From positions 2,440,258-2,504,257 of the forward strand of contig NZ_JACMIA010000001.1 of NCBI RefSeq assembly GCF_014252955.1: a stretch of 64,000 nt of DNA, in the 5' to 3' direction. The translations under genes were made by a program, and so were the position numbers. Positions 50,756-63,238 of this stretch are shown here, piece by piece. This stretch comes from Stappia sp. 28M-7 (GTDB lineage: Bacteria; Pseudomonadota; Alphaproteobacteria; Rhizobiales; Stappiaceae). The notes below the pieces were generated by a model. It was not told the DNA's origin. It did not search any database and saw only the letters and a list, made by a program, of their open reading frames with translations. Position 1 is the first letter of the stretch, and every line of letters begins with the position of its first letter.

Positions 50756-51550
50756 TCAGGCCTGAGCTTCTGCGGACGCTTCCGCGGGAGCCGCCTCGGC
50801 AGCTTCCAGAGCCGGCTCCACCGGAGCCTCCTCGGCCGCGCCGACGTCGATGCCCATGCCGCCCTGGGCACGGGAAATGCCGTCGATGGCAGCGCGCGCG
50901 ATCAGGTCGCAGTACAGGGTGATCGCACGACCGGCGTCGTCATTGCCCGGAACCGGGTAGTCGATGCCGTCCGGATCGCAGTTGCTGTCGACGATCGCGG
51001 CGACCGGGATGCCAAGACGCTTGGCTTCCTGGATGGCGATGGCCTCGCGGTTGGTGTCGATCACGAAGATCAGGTCCGGCAGGCCACCCATGTCCTTGAT
51101 GCCGCCCAGGTTCCGCTCGAGCTTCTCGCGCTCGCGGTCCATGAACAGGCGCTCCTTCTTGGTGAGGCCGCTCGGGTTGCCGAGGGTCTCTTCAAGCTTG
51201 CGCAGACGCTGGATCGACTGGGAGATGGTCTTCCAGTTGGTCAGCATGCCGCCGAGCCAGCGGGCGTTGACATGGTACTGGGCCGAACGGCGGGCCGCGT
51301 CGGCAACCGACTCCTGGGCCTGACGCTTGGTGCCGACCAGCAGCACGCGACCGCCGGCGGCAACCGTGTCGGACACGGTCTTCAGCGCCTGGTGCAGCAG
51401 CGGCACGGTCTGGGCGAGATCCAGGATATGGATGTTGTTGCGCACGCCGAAAATGTAGTTCCCCATCTTGGGGTTCCAGCGGTGCTTCTGGTGGCCGAAG
51501 TGGACACCGGCTTCCAGCAGCTGGCGCATCGTGAAATCGGGCAGGGCCAT
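50756..51550 (-). CDS. rpsB: ribosomal protein S2
   Basis: This is the small-subunit protein uS2, 264 residues. It begins [20 protein letters not shown] and contains [47 protein letters not shown] and [19 protein letters not shown], all standard. The C-terminus has an Ala/Glu-rich tail, common in alphaproteobacteria. The ATG at 51550 follows AAGGAG; the frame runs on upstream to 51937 but crosses the promoter and a repeat. tsf follows. Confidence 0.98.
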   Translation of the reverse strand: MALPDFTMRQLLEAGVHFGHQKHRWNPKMGNYIFGVRNNIHILDLAQTVPLLHQALKTVSDTVAAGGRVLLVGTKRQAQESVADAARRSAQYHVNARWLGGMLTNWKTISQSIQRLRKLEETLGNPSGLTKKERLFMDREREKLERNLGGIKDMGGLPDLIFVIDTNREAIAIQEAKRLGIPVAAIVDSNCDPDGIDYPVPGNDDAGRAITLYCDLIARAAIDGISRAQGGMGIDVGAAEEAPVEPALEAAEAAPAEASAEAQA

Positions 51551-51590
51551 GGCCTTGCAACTCCTTGATTTTCCGGTTGTACCTCCGCAG

Positions 51591-51618
51591 GGTGTGGCAG
51601 TGCTCAAGCACCGACACC
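51591..51618 (-). promoter_or_regulatory. hairpin in rpsB 5' leader
   Basis: GGTGT...ACACC encloses a second GGTGCTTGAGCAC-type stem in the roughly 110-nt leader between the rpsB promoter and ATG. S2 controls its own operon in bacteria, so this may be an S2-binding leader element. That role is inference. Confidence 0.4.
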
Positions 51619-51668
51619 GGATGGACCCCGTCCGTGACGAAAACCGACCCTGCGTGTGGAATGCGCGC

Positions 51669-51697
51669 CTTATACTGACACGCGCGCAACAAGACAA
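51669..51697 (-). promoter_or_regulatory. rpsB promoter
   Basis: Reading on the minus strand: -35 TTGTCT (51692-51697), 17-bp spacer, -10 TATAAG (51669-51674). This is a strong sigma70-type match for a ribosomal-protein gene and gives a leader of about 110 nt. Confidence 0.7.
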
Positions 51698-51807
51698 GCC
51701 CTGCCGGCCCGCCTTTTGCCTTGCCTGCCGCAGAAAGATGCGGTTGGCGAGAGGGTGTGGTGCTGTCGCGAAGGGGCGTGAGTCGCTGTCGGCGCGCATC
51801 CGAAAGG

Positions 51808-51868
51808 CCCTCGGCTCTCCGGTCCCGGGTCGCGCAATGCTTGCCCGGGATGACGAAGGAGAAGGGCT
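51808..51868. repeat. intergenic palindromic repeat, type A (copy 2)
   Basis: It begins CCCTCGGCTCTCCGGTCCCG and ends GATGACGAAGGAGAAGG, with a CCCGGG / CCCGGG inverted pair. It matches 36396 and 56604. It lies upstream of the rpsB promoter. Confidence 0.8.
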
Positions 51869-51930
51869 GGCGGGCAGCAGGTGCGAAGGAGAGAGCCGTT
51901 CGCATCTCGAGGGCGCGCCATTGTCTCGGG

Positions 51931-52192
51931 CTGTCATACCTGTGAAGGCAGGTATCCAGTATCCGCCTGGGCGTGTAGTGGCACGAAGGCGGCAGCCTCC
52001 GGCCTTGCTGCAGCAGCGTCGAGGATTCAGTCGCGACCGCTCGTGGTTACTGGATCCCGGTCTTCGGCTACGCCGAAACCGGGACGACAGGCAGTGAGTG
52101 AGCGCGAGTCAGAGCACCCTCGCTACCGCTCTGGCAGCCAATAGGCCCCGGATCTCGCGATGCTCGTCCGGGGTGACGACCGAGGGGATGCG
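51931..52192. repeat. composite palindromic intergenic element, B-C-D (copy 1, 262 bp)
   Basis: Three repeat blocks lie in fixed order. B is GTCATACCTGTGAAGGCAGG with CCAGTATCCGC (51931-51978). C is ACTGGATCCCGGTCTTCGGC plus its inverted half CCGAAACCGGGACGACAGGC (52047-52092). D is CTCTGGCAGCCAATAGGCCC plus CGTCCGGGGTGACG (52128-52192). The copy at 56218 has the same order with almost the same spacing. It carries no gene, and it lies between rpsB and dnaE. Confidence 0.85.
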
Positions 52193-52232
52193 GGTGGGCG
52201 CGCCTTTTCGGACGCCCCCCCGCCCGGCCCGA

Positions 52233-55673
<3,441 letters not shown>

Positions 55674-55825
55674 CTTTTTGCCCGCCGTTGCTGCCTGCCG
55701 AAAATGACAGGCGGCGCGCACGCGATCAGGGCTGTTGCGCGATCGGGAAAGGCGGCCGCCTGTGGTCGAGCGGACAGTGTTTCCCGTCCGCTCCCCGATG
55801 TCGACCCGCCCTGCCCGCCGATCCC

Positions 55826-55853
55826 CAGATATGGGCACGCCATGCACTGCCAA
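55826..55853 (-). promoter_or_regulatory. candidate dnaE promoter
   Basis: On the minus strand: TTGGCA (55848-55853), 16 bp, TATCTG (55826-55831), about 150 bp before the dnaE start. The -10 match is modest. If real, dnaE can be expressed independently of the LexA-controlled gene upstream. Confidence 0.4.
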
Positions 55854-55901
55854 TTCGCGGACCGGCGAGAACCACCGGCGGACGGCGAGCCCGTCAGATG
55901 G

Positions 55902-56018
55902 TCAGGCGGTCAGCAGCTCGGCAATGGCGCTGCTCCAGAGCAGCATCGTGGTGCCGAACAGGGTCAGCGCCGCCAATGCGGCCAGATCCTGAAAACTGTC
56001 GCGGAACTCATCGAACAT
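55902..56018 (-). CDS. 38-residue single-span membrane peptide under LexA control (candidate SOS division inhibitor)
   Basis: This small gene has all the signs of expression. GGGAGG (56024-56029) lies 5 nt before the ATG at 56018, the 38 codons end in TGA, and a promoter with two perfect LexA boxes lies upstream. The peptide has an acidic N-terminus (MFDEFRDSFQD) followed by a hydrophobic segment long enough for one membrane span (LAALAALTLFGTTMLLWSSA), ending AELLTA. I recognise no family. Its size, single span and LexA control resemble Caulobacter SidA, a 29-residue inner-membrane peptide that blocks division through FtsW; homology is not shown. dnaE lies 228 bp downstream on the same strand. 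Confidence 0.72.
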   Translation of the reverse strand: MFDEFRDSFQDLAALAALTLFGTTMLLWSSAIAELLTA

Positions 56019-56037
56019 AGTAGCCTCCCTTGCCCAG

Positions 56038-56094
56038 GAACTCTCGGTGAACTCTCGATAATTCGAGTATGTTCACGTTTTGTTCTTTTCACAA
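56038..56094 (-). promoter_or_regulatory. SOS promoter with two perfect LexA boxes
   Basis: In the transcribed orientation: GAAC-N7-GAAC (56085 to 56071), then GTTC-N7-GTTC (56052 to 56038), both matching the alphaproteobacterial LexA consensus at all eight fixed bases. The first lies in the 17-bp spacer between TTGTGA (56089-56094) and CATACT (56066-56071). A CTCGA-TAAT-TCGAG dyad (56054-56067) sits at the start of the leader. The layout mirrors that of lexA. Confidence 0.82.
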
Positions 56095-56217
56095 CCCCCG
56101 TCATTCTGGCGGAACGACTCATGGTTAGCGCACGGTTAAACCGGGCGCAGGGTCGGAGGCGGAGCCCAGAGGTGCCCCTGGCGAGCATGAGGCGGGAGGC
56201 GCTCACCCACCCTCAGC

Positions 56218-56480
56218 TGTCATGCCTGCGAAGGCAGGCATCCAGTATCCGCTGGGGCGTGTGGGTTTGCGAAAGCGGATGCCCCTCGGAGAGAGGCGCT
56301 CGCGGCAACGTCACGGCTCAGGTCGCGCGATCTGGGGTTACTGGGTCCCGGTCTTCGGCTTTGCCGAAACCGGGACGACAGGCCGAGTGTGGGTGCGCGT
56401 CAGCGTGCCCTCGCCACCGCTCTGGAAGCCAATAGGCCCCGGATCTCGCGATGCTCGTCCGGGGTGACGGCGGAGGGATC
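56218..56480. repeat. composite palindromic intergenic element, B-C-D (copy 2, 263 bp)
   Basis: It has the same three blocks as at 51931: B GTCATGCCTGCGAAGGCAGG (56218-56263), C ACTGGGTCCCGGTCTTCGGC and inverted half (56338-56383), and D CTCTGGAAGCCAATAGGCCC (56419-56480). Block distances are 120 and 81 bp here against 116 and 81 bp in copy 1. The sequence between blocks B and C has diverged, while C and D are nearly unchanged. Confidence 0.85.
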
Positions 56481-56603
56481 GAATTGACGGCAGAGGGGAT
56501 GCGGGGTCGCGCCTCTCTCTCAGGTCGTCATCCCGGACGGCGCGCAGCGCCGAGCCGGGATCAGGGAGCCAGAACCGTGTTGTTCGGGAGTGCCTTCGAC
56601 GGG

Positions 56604-56663
56604 CCCTCGGCTCGCCGGTCCCGGGTCGCGGCTTCGCCTTGCCCGGGATGACGAAAGGAAAGG
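56604..56663. repeat. intergenic palindromic repeat, type A (copy 3)
   Basis: CCCTCGGCTCGCCGGTCCCG to GGATGACGAAAGGAAAGG, with CCCGGG inverted halves, matches 36396 and 51808. A type E hairpin (CATCCCGGACGGCGCGCAGC, closing with CCGAGCCGGGATCAGG) lies just before it at 56524-56565. Confidence 0.75.
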
Positions 56664-56726
56664 CTGTGCGTCCGGGAGGATGAAAGAGAGGCGAGTGCCG
56701 GATGCAACCGGGATAGGCGCGGGAGA

Positions 56727-56890
56727 GGCTCGGGTCGCACGATCTGGGGTTACTGGGTCCCGGTCTTCGGCTTTGCCGAAACCGGGACGACAGGCCGAGT
56801 GTGGGTGCGCGTCGACGTTTCCTCACCACCGCAATGGAAACGAATGGACCCCGGCACGCGCTTCGCTTGGCCGGAGTGACGGCCGAGGGG
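56727..56890. repeat. partial composite element, blocks C-D (copy 3)
   Basis: The first 87 bp repeat 56315-56401 with only two mismatches. They are followed by a decayed D block (GGAAACGAATGGACCCCGG, then GCCGGAGTGACGGCCGAGGG). Block B is missing. It ends 34 bp before the lolD stop. Confidence 0.8.
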
Positions 56891-56924
56891 GCGGGGTGAC
56901 CGCGGAAGGATCGCCGTGACGGCG

Positions 56925-57643
<719 letters not shown>

Positions 57644-57647
<4 letters not shown>

Positions 57648-58942
57648 TCGTATCTCAGCGCCTCGACCGGGTCGAGCCTGGCAGCCCGCCAGGCGGGATA
57701 GAGGGTCGCCAGCAGCGACAGCACCATCGCCATCACCACGACGGTGAAGGTCTCGCCCGTGTCCATGTCGGCCGGCAGGCGGCTGAGGAAATAGAGCTCG
57801 GGCGAAAACAGCTCGGTGCTGGTCAGCCAGGAAATGCCCTGGCGGATGCTCTCGACATTCAGGCAGACGATGAAGCCGAGCAGGAAGCCGGCCAGCGTGC
57901 CGACGATGCCGATGCTGGCGCCGGTGATCAGGAACACGCGCAGGATGGTGCCGCGCGTTGCGCCCATCGTGCGCAGGATGGCGATATCGCGGCCCTTGTC
58001 CTTCACCAGCATGGTCATGCCGGAAATGATGTTGAGCGCCGCCACCAGCACGATCAGCGTGAGGATGAGGAACATCACGTTGCGCTCGACCTCGAGCGCG
58101 GAGAAGAAGGTCATGTTGCGCGCGCGCCAGTCGCTGACGAAGGCGGGCCGTCCCGCCCCCTCCTCGACGGCGGTCCGCATCGGCCCGACGCTGTCGGGAT
58201 CGTCGGTGAAGACCTCGATACCGGTGACGATGCCCTCCTGGTTGAAGAAGAGCTGCGCCTCCTCCAGCGGCATGAAGGCGATGGTGCCGTCGTATTCCGA
58301 CATGCCGATCTCGAAGATCGCGCGCACCGGATAGCCTTTCACCCGCGGAGTGACGCCGAGCGCGGTGACATTGCCGCGCGGCACGACCAGCGTGACGGTA
58401 TCGCCGACGGTGACGCCGAGCTGGCGGGCCATGCGCGTGCCGATGGCAAGGCCGCCGGCCGTGTCGAAGCCTTCTAGCGTGCCGACGCTGACCGTGCTGG
58501 CGACCAGCGGCAGCTTGACCATGTCGGCCTCGCGCACGCCGCGCACCAAGGCGCCGAACGCGCCCGAAGGACCGGAAATCAACGCCTGCCCCTCGACGAA
58601 GGGCAGCGTGAAGGTGACGCCCTCGAGATTCTCGATCCGGGCGGCGACCGCATCATAGTCGTCGAGCTCGCTGCCGATGGGTTGCACCAGCAGATGACCG
58701 TTGATGCCGAGGATCTTGGACAGGAGCTCGCCGCGGAAGCCGTTCATCACCGCCATGACGATGATCAGCGTCGCAACGCCCAGCATGATGCCGAGAAAGG
58801 AGAAACCGGCGATAACGGAAATGAACGTCTCGCGGCGCCGCGAGCGGAGATACCGCCCTGCCAGCATCCATTCGAACCGGGCGAAGGCCGGCGTGTCGAC
58901 GGACTTCGCCGACCCGGCCCCAGGCTTTGCGGCTGCGTTCAT
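57644..58942 (-). CDS. lolC: LolC/LolE-type lipoprotein-releasing permease
   Basis: This is the membrane subunit of the lipoprotein-release ABC transporter. The 432-residue protein has one N-terminal helix ([20 protein letters not shown]), a large periplasmic MacB-like core (roughly residues 70-280) and three C-terminal FtsX-type helices, with the family segment [24 protein letters not shown] (in part: [13 protein letters not shown]). Only one permease gene is present, as is usual in alphaproteobacteria, so it probably works as a LolF-like homodimer with LolD. Confidence 0.94.
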
Positions 58943-59052
58943 TCCGATTCCCTGTGCCAGTCACAACCGGGCGGTCTTGCCCGGGCAGTCTCGTCCGGCG
59001 GCGGAGCGCCCGCCACCTGAGGGGATGCCGGCCCCGCAGGGCCGGCCCCTGG

Positions 59053-60381
59053 TCAGGACGCCAGCTCGCCGACGAGACGAGTGACAGCCTCCTGTGGCGA
59101 AACCGTGCTGCGCTCGCCGCTTGCCCGGTTCTTGAGCTCGACCACGCCTTCCTTGAGGCCGCGCGGTCCGACAATAAGCTGCCACGGCAGGCCGATGAGG
59201 TCCATTGTCGCGAACTTCGCACCCGCCCGGGTGTCGACGTCATCCACAAGCACCTCGATGCCGGCGGCCGTCAGCTGGCGCTCCAGATCGGCACAGGCCG
59301 CATCGGACTCCGCATCGCCCGGCTTCAGGTTGATCAGACCCACATGATACGGGGCGACCGAGGCCGGCCACTTGATTCCCGCCTCGTCGTGATGCGCCTC
59401 GATGATCGCGCCCAGCAGACGCGACACGCCGACGCCATAGGAACCCATATGCACCGGCACCTCGACACCGTCGGGCCCGGCGACCTTGGCGCCCATCGGC
59501 TCGGAATACTTGGTGCCGAAATAGAAGATATGGCCAACCTCGATGCCGCGCGCCGACATGCGCGCATCTTCCGCGATCGCCTCGTAGGCGCTGGCGTCGT
59601 GCATCTCGTCGGTCGCTGCATAGGGCGTGGTCCAGGCATCGATGACCGGGGTCAGGTCGCTGTCGAAGTCGGTGTCCTCGCCCGGAATCGGCAGGTCGAG
59701 GATCGCCTTGTCGCAGAACACCTCGCTCTCGCCGGTGGAGGCCAGGATGATGAACTCGTGGCTCATGTCGCCGCCGATGGGGCCGGTATCGGCGCGCATC
59801 GGGATCGCCTGCAGGCCCATGCGGGCGAAGGTGCGCAGGTAGGCGACGAACATGCGGTTGTAGGCATGGCGCGCGCCTTCCTTGTCCAGATCGAAGGAAT
59901 AGGCGTCCTTCATCAGGAACTCGCGGCCGCGCATGATGCCAAAGCGCGGGCGCACCTCGTCGCGGAACTTCCACTGGATGTGGTAGAGGTTCATCGGCAG
60001 GTCTTTGTAGGAGCGCACCGAGGCCCGGAAGATGTCGGTGATCATCTCCTCGTTGGTCGGCCCGTACAGCATCTCGCGCTCGTGCCGGTCGGCGATGCGC
60101 AGCATCTCCTTGCCATAGGCATCATAGCGCCCGCTCTCGCGCCACAGGTCGGCCGGCTGGATCGTCGGCATCAGGAGTTCCTGGGCACCGGCCCGGTTCT
60201 GCTCCTCGCGCACGATCTGCTCGATCTTGCGCAGGACCCGCAGGCCGAACGGCAGCCAGGCATAGATGCCGGCCGCTTCCTGACGGATCAGACCCGCGCG
60301 CAGCATCAGCCGGTGCGAGACGATCTCCGCCTCCTTCGGCGTTTCCTTGAGAATGGGAAGAAAGGTGCGGGACAGGCGCAT
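59053..60381 (-). CDS. proS: prolyl-tRNA synthetase, short form without editing domain
   Basis: The enzyme charges tRNA-Pro. The 442-residue protein starts [19 protein letters not shown] at 60381. Class II motifs are clear: motif 2 in [21 protein letters not shown] (in part: [16 protein letters not shown]) and motif 3 in [16 protein letters not shown]. The roughly 180-residue INS editing domain of E. coli ProS, expected between motifs 2 and 3, is missing, so mischarged Ala-tRNA-Pro must be cleared in trans. This short form is typical of alphaproteobacteria. Confidence 0.96.
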   Translation of the reverse strand: MRLSRTFLPILKETPKEAEIVSHRLMLRAGLIRQEAAGIYAWLPFGLRVLRKIEQIVREEQNRAGAQELLMPTIQPADLWRESGRYDAYGKEMLRIADRHEREMLYGPTNEEMITDIFRASVRSYKDLPMNLYHIQWKFRDEVRPRFGIMRGREFLMKDAYSFDLDKEGARHAYNRMFVAYLRTFARMGLQAIPMRADTGPIGGDMSHEFIILASTGESEVFCDKAILDLPIPGEDTDFDSDLTPVIDAWTTPYAATDEMHDASAYEAIAEDARMSARGIEVGHIFYFGTKYSEPMGAKVAGPDGVEVPVHMGSYGVGVSRLLGAIIEAHHDEAGIKWPASVAPYHVGLINLKPGDAESDAACADLERQLTAAGIEVLVDDVDTRAGAKFATMDLIGLPWQLIVGPRGLKEGVVELKNRASGERSTVSPQEAVTRLVGELAS

Positions 60382-60579
60382 CGGCGTGCTTCTCGGACTT
60401 CTTTGGCTGGCAGGAACGGCGCGCGAGTGCAACGCCTGAAGTTTGCGCAGTGAAAGCGCATGCGCCCGGAAAACACAAGTCCCGCCGGCGCGGAAGATGG
60501 CGCGAAACCGCGAAAATCGCGCGACCCGTTTTCAGCCGCGCGACTTCAACCCCCACCCCGCAAAAAAATTGGGCTGCTC

Positions 60580-60607
60580 TTGCACAAAATGGTGACAAGA
60601 GGATAAC
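60580..60607 (+). promoter_or_regulatory. promoter of orphan RNA
   Basis: TTGCAC (60580-60585), 16 bp, GATAAC (60602-60607). The predicted transcription start is near 60614, and a strong terminator lies about 200 nt downstream with no convincing gene between. Confidence 0.55.
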
Positions 60608-60613
60608 GATGCG

Positions 60614-60820
60614 TTATGGTCCGTCCTCATAAGAAGGCAAGAAGCCGCAAGGCTTACTTTGCCAAAAAACAGACATCGCGGTCTGAGTCTTGGGAGGAAG
60701 AGCCTTCTGGCGCGTCGTAACTGACTGCTGCCCGCCGAAACAGATCTTTTTTGCCTTTGGCGAACGAAGGTGCGATACGCGAAACCTGAAAAGCAAGGCC
60801 TAGTGCCTTGCTTTTTTTCT
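60614..60820 (+). ncRNA. orphan structured small RNA, unidentified
   Basis: This is a self-contained transcription unit of about 205 nt between proS and a convergent lipoprotein gene. Possible structure: AAGCC-GCAA-GGCTT hairpin (60642-60655, GNRA loop), inside a pairing of AGAAGGC (60632-60638) with GCCTTCT (60702-60708); CAGAC/GTCTG hairpin (60670-60685); CCTT...AAGG hairpin near 60755-60770; and a 9-bp terminator. I do not recognise it as tmRNA, SRP RNA or RNase P RNA. 6S RNA has a suitable size, but I cannot confirm its closing stem. It holds no credible coding frame. Confidence 0.55.
60791..60820 (+). terminator. intrinsic terminator of orphan RNA
   Basis: AAGCAAGGC pairs with GCCTTGCTT around CTAGT and runs into seven T residues. 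This is one of the strongest terminators in the window, and it reads on the plus strand. Confidence 0.92.
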
Positions 60821-60985
60821 TTTCCGAACCTGTTTGACCTCAAAACATGCTTGCGCCTTACTCACCGCGCGCAAGCTTGAGGCCGCTTTCGCCTGGAAAA
60901 AAGCGAAAGCGACTGCCTGCAGATCTTGCAGGGTCCCTTTGCGGAAACTGGTCCCGGTGCCCTGCGGAAAATCGGGAGGGCGGCG

Positions 60986-61633
60986 TCAGCTGCGCTCGGC
61001 GAACCAGGCATCGAGCGGCATGATCACCGGCTTGATGCCGTTTGCCTCCGGCCAGGAATCGACCGCGAACGCCGCACCGCCCTTGGTCTCGCGCACCACC
61101 GCGGTTGCATGCGGATAACGGCCGTCGAGGAAGAAGCCGCGCGCCACCGGGCTCGCCACCTGATGGTGGGCGAGATAGCCGGCGCGGGCCAACACGCTCA
61201 GCACGCTGGTCGTGTTTGTCGCCTCGTCGATGCAGTCCATCTGTCCCGGCACGCCGGCATTGTGCAGATCGTAGCCGCCGACATCCTTGTCCGAGCCGAC
61301 GACCGGGCCGATGGTCCGTTCCGACCAGGCGATGGCCTCGGCGATGGCGGCGCGCTCGGCCGCGGGCGACTTGCGCCCCTTGGCCAGGATCGCCTTGAAC
61401 CGGCGCATATGGGCGGGCGAGAAATCGAACGGCGTCTTCCGCGCGCAGCCGAAGGCATGGCAGACATAGATGCGGGTGCCCGACGGGGCGACGGCCCCGC
61501 GTGCCGAGTACCAGCCGCCGATATTGCCGGAGGCCTGTCCGGCACAGCCGGCCAGCAGCAGGCCGGCGAGCGCCAGCAGCACCTTGCCGCGCGGCGCCAT
61601 GCCCCGCCGTTTCGCGTCCGCATCCCGAATCAT
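60986..61633 (-). CDS. conserved-type lipoprotein with possible transglutaminase-like Cys-His-Asp triad
   Basis: The product is a 215-residue lipoprotein of unknown function. GGGAG lies 4-5 nt before the ATG at 61633. The lipobox LLLAGC (Cys30) marks lipid attachment. The mature part contains YVCHAFGCARK (possible Cys58-Cys63 pair). It also contains MDCIDEATNTTSVL (Cys134), RYPHATAVV (His175) and AFAVDSW (Asp192). Cys at a helix start, His in a strand and Asp in the next strand is the order of transglutaminase-like / papain-fold enzymes. The fold is inferred from this order and spacing only. It is divergent from trmFO. Confidence 0.8.
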   Translation of the reverse strand: MIRDADAKRRGMAPRGKVLLALAGLLLAGCAGQASGNIGGWYSARGAVAPSGTRIYVCHAFGCARKTPFDFSPAHMRRFKAILAKGRKSPAAERAAIAEAIAWSERTIGPVVGSDKDVGGYDLHNAGVPGQMDCIDEATNTTSVLSVLARAGYLAHHQVASPVARGFFLDGRYPHATAVVRETKGGAAFAVDSWPEANGIKPVIMPLDAWFAERS

Positions 61634-61774
61634 TGCGCTCCCCTGACCGTTGTCCCCTCTGTTATCCTTCCAGCGTTTGCCTGATGGAAGGGGACGCGCT
61701 AAGTCAGCGCCTTGAAACGGACACGCCCGGCCGGCATTTGCGGCGGGAAACGACAGCGCGGAGAGTGAAGCGAG

Positions 61775-63187
61775 ATGCAGCCAGTTCATGTCATCGGCGG
61801 TGGCCTTGCCGGTTCGGAGGCAGCCTGGCAGCTTGCCCGGCGCGGCGTGCCGGTGGTGCTGCACGAGATGCGCCCGGTGCGCGGCACCGATGCGCACAAG
61901 ACGCAGGACCTTGCCGAGCTGGTCTGTTCCAACTCGTTCCGCTCGGACGATGCGGACTACAACGCCGTCGGCCTGCTGCATGCCGAGCTGCGCGCCGCCG
62001 GCTCGCTGATCATGGCCAGCGCCGATGCGCATCAGGTGCCGGCCGGCGGGGCGCTCGCTGTCGATCGCGACGGCTTTGCCGCCGCCGTCACCGCCGCGCT
62101 GGAGGCCCATCCCCTGATCACCATCCAGCGCGAGGAGATCGCCGGCCTGCCGCCCGAGAACTGGGACAGCGTCATCATCGCCACCGGGCCGCTGACCTCG
62201 CCTGCCCTGTCGCAGGCGATCCTGGAGGCAACCGGCGAGGATGCCCTCGCCTTCTTCGACGCCATCGCACCGATCCTGCATTTCGACAGCGTCGACCTCG
62301 ACACCTGCTGGTTCCAGTCGCGCTACGACAAGCCCGGCCCCGGCGGATCGGGCAAGGACTACATCAACTGCCCGATGGACAAGGCACAGTACGACGCCTT
62401 CATCGACGCCCTGATCGCCGCCCCCAAGGCGGAGTTCAAGGAGTGGGAGGAGAACACGCCCTATTTCGACGGCTGCCTGCCCATCGAGGTGATGGCAGAG
62501 CGCGGCCGCGAGACCCTGCGCCACGGGCCGATGAAGCCGATGGGCCTGACCAATGCCCACAAGCCGGATCAAAAGCCGTACGCGGTCGTCCAGCTGCGCC
62601 AGGACAACGCGCTCGGCACGCTCTACAACATGGTCGGTTTCCAGACCAAGCTGAAGCACGGGGCCCAACTCGAGGTGTTCCGGATGATTCCGGGGCTGGA
62701 AAACGCCGTCTTCGCGCGGCTCGGCGGCCTGCACCGCAACACGTTCCTCAACTCGCCGAAGCTGCTGGACGGCACGCTGCGGCTGAAGGCGCGGCCGGCG
62801 CTGCGCTTTGCCGGCCAGGTGACGGGCTGCGAGGGCTATGTGGAATCGGCGAGCGTCGGCTGCATGGCGGGCCTGTTCGCGGCCGCCGAGCGGCTCGGCG
62901 AGGCCTGCACCCCGCCGCCGGCGACCACAGCGATGGGCGCCCTGATCGACCACATCACCGGCGGCCACATCCTACGCGAGGAGCCGGGCCCGCGCTCGTT
63001 CCAACCGATGAACGTGAATTTCGGCCTGTTCCCGCCCATCGAGGCGCCGAAGACCGACGAGGACGGCCGCCGGCTGAAGGGCAAGGACAAGACCAAGGCC
63101 AAGAAGCTGGCGATGACCCGCCGCGCGCGCGAGGACTTCGGCCGCTGGATTGCCGGCACCGTACCCGTGCGCGACGCCGCCGAATAG
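61775..63187 (+). CDS. trmFO: TrmFO, folate-dependent tRNA m5U54 methyltransferase
   Basis: TrmFO methylates U54 in the tRNA T-loop using methylenetetrahydrofolate and FADH2. The 470-residue protein begins with the FAD-binding [21 protein letters not shown] and the signature LCSNSFRSD-like [36 protein letters not shown] and TALGAL-like [14 protein letters not shown] are typical. This flavin route replaces the SAM-dependent TrmA. Its C-terminus is Lys-rich ([11 protein letters not shown]). Confidence 0.96.
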   Translation: MQPVHVIGGGLAGSEAAWQLARRGVPVVLHEMRPVRGTDAHKTQDLAELVCSNSFRSDDADYNAVGLLHAELRAAGSLIMASADAHQVPAGGALAVDRDGFAAAVTAALEAHPLITIQREEIAGLPPENWDSVIIATGPLTSPALSQAILEATGEDALAFFDAIAPILHFDSVDLDTCWFQSRYDKPGPGGSGKDYINCPMDKAQYDAFIDALIAAPKAEFKEWEENTPYFDGCLPIEVMAERGRETLRHGPMKPMGLTNAHKPDQKPYAVVQLRQDNALGTLYNMVGFQTKLKHGAQLEVFRMIPGLENAVFARLGGLHRNTFLNSPKLLDGTLRLKARPALRFAGQVTGCEGYVESASVGCMAGLFAAAERLGEACTPPPATTAMGALIDHITGGHILREEPGPRSFQPMNVNFGLFPPIEAPKTDEDGRRLKGKDKTKAKKLAMTRRAREDFGRWIAGTVPVRDAAE

Positions 63188-63238
63188 GCGAAAGCGGCCG
63201 CGCACAAACAAGGCATGTAGTACCAGACCGGCGGCCGC

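Noticed and set aside
56222-56919. Small open frames in the dnaE-lolD gap with texts such as MPAKAGIQYP
   Set aside because: These come from translating the palindromic repeat blocks, and the same words recur at each copy; they are not genes.
60608-60632. Seven-codon frame (MRYGPSS) that could be a leader peptide
   Set aside because: Its only ribosome-site-like sequence (AAGAGG) lies inside the predicted promoter, upstream of the expected RNA start, and no gene follows before the terminator.
60617-60721. 34-codon basic frame inside the orphan RNA (starts MVRPHKKARSRKAYF)
   Set aside because: There is no ribosome site at a useful distance and its codons overlap the predicted hairpins; it matches no ribosomal protein I know. 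Kept as a possibility only.
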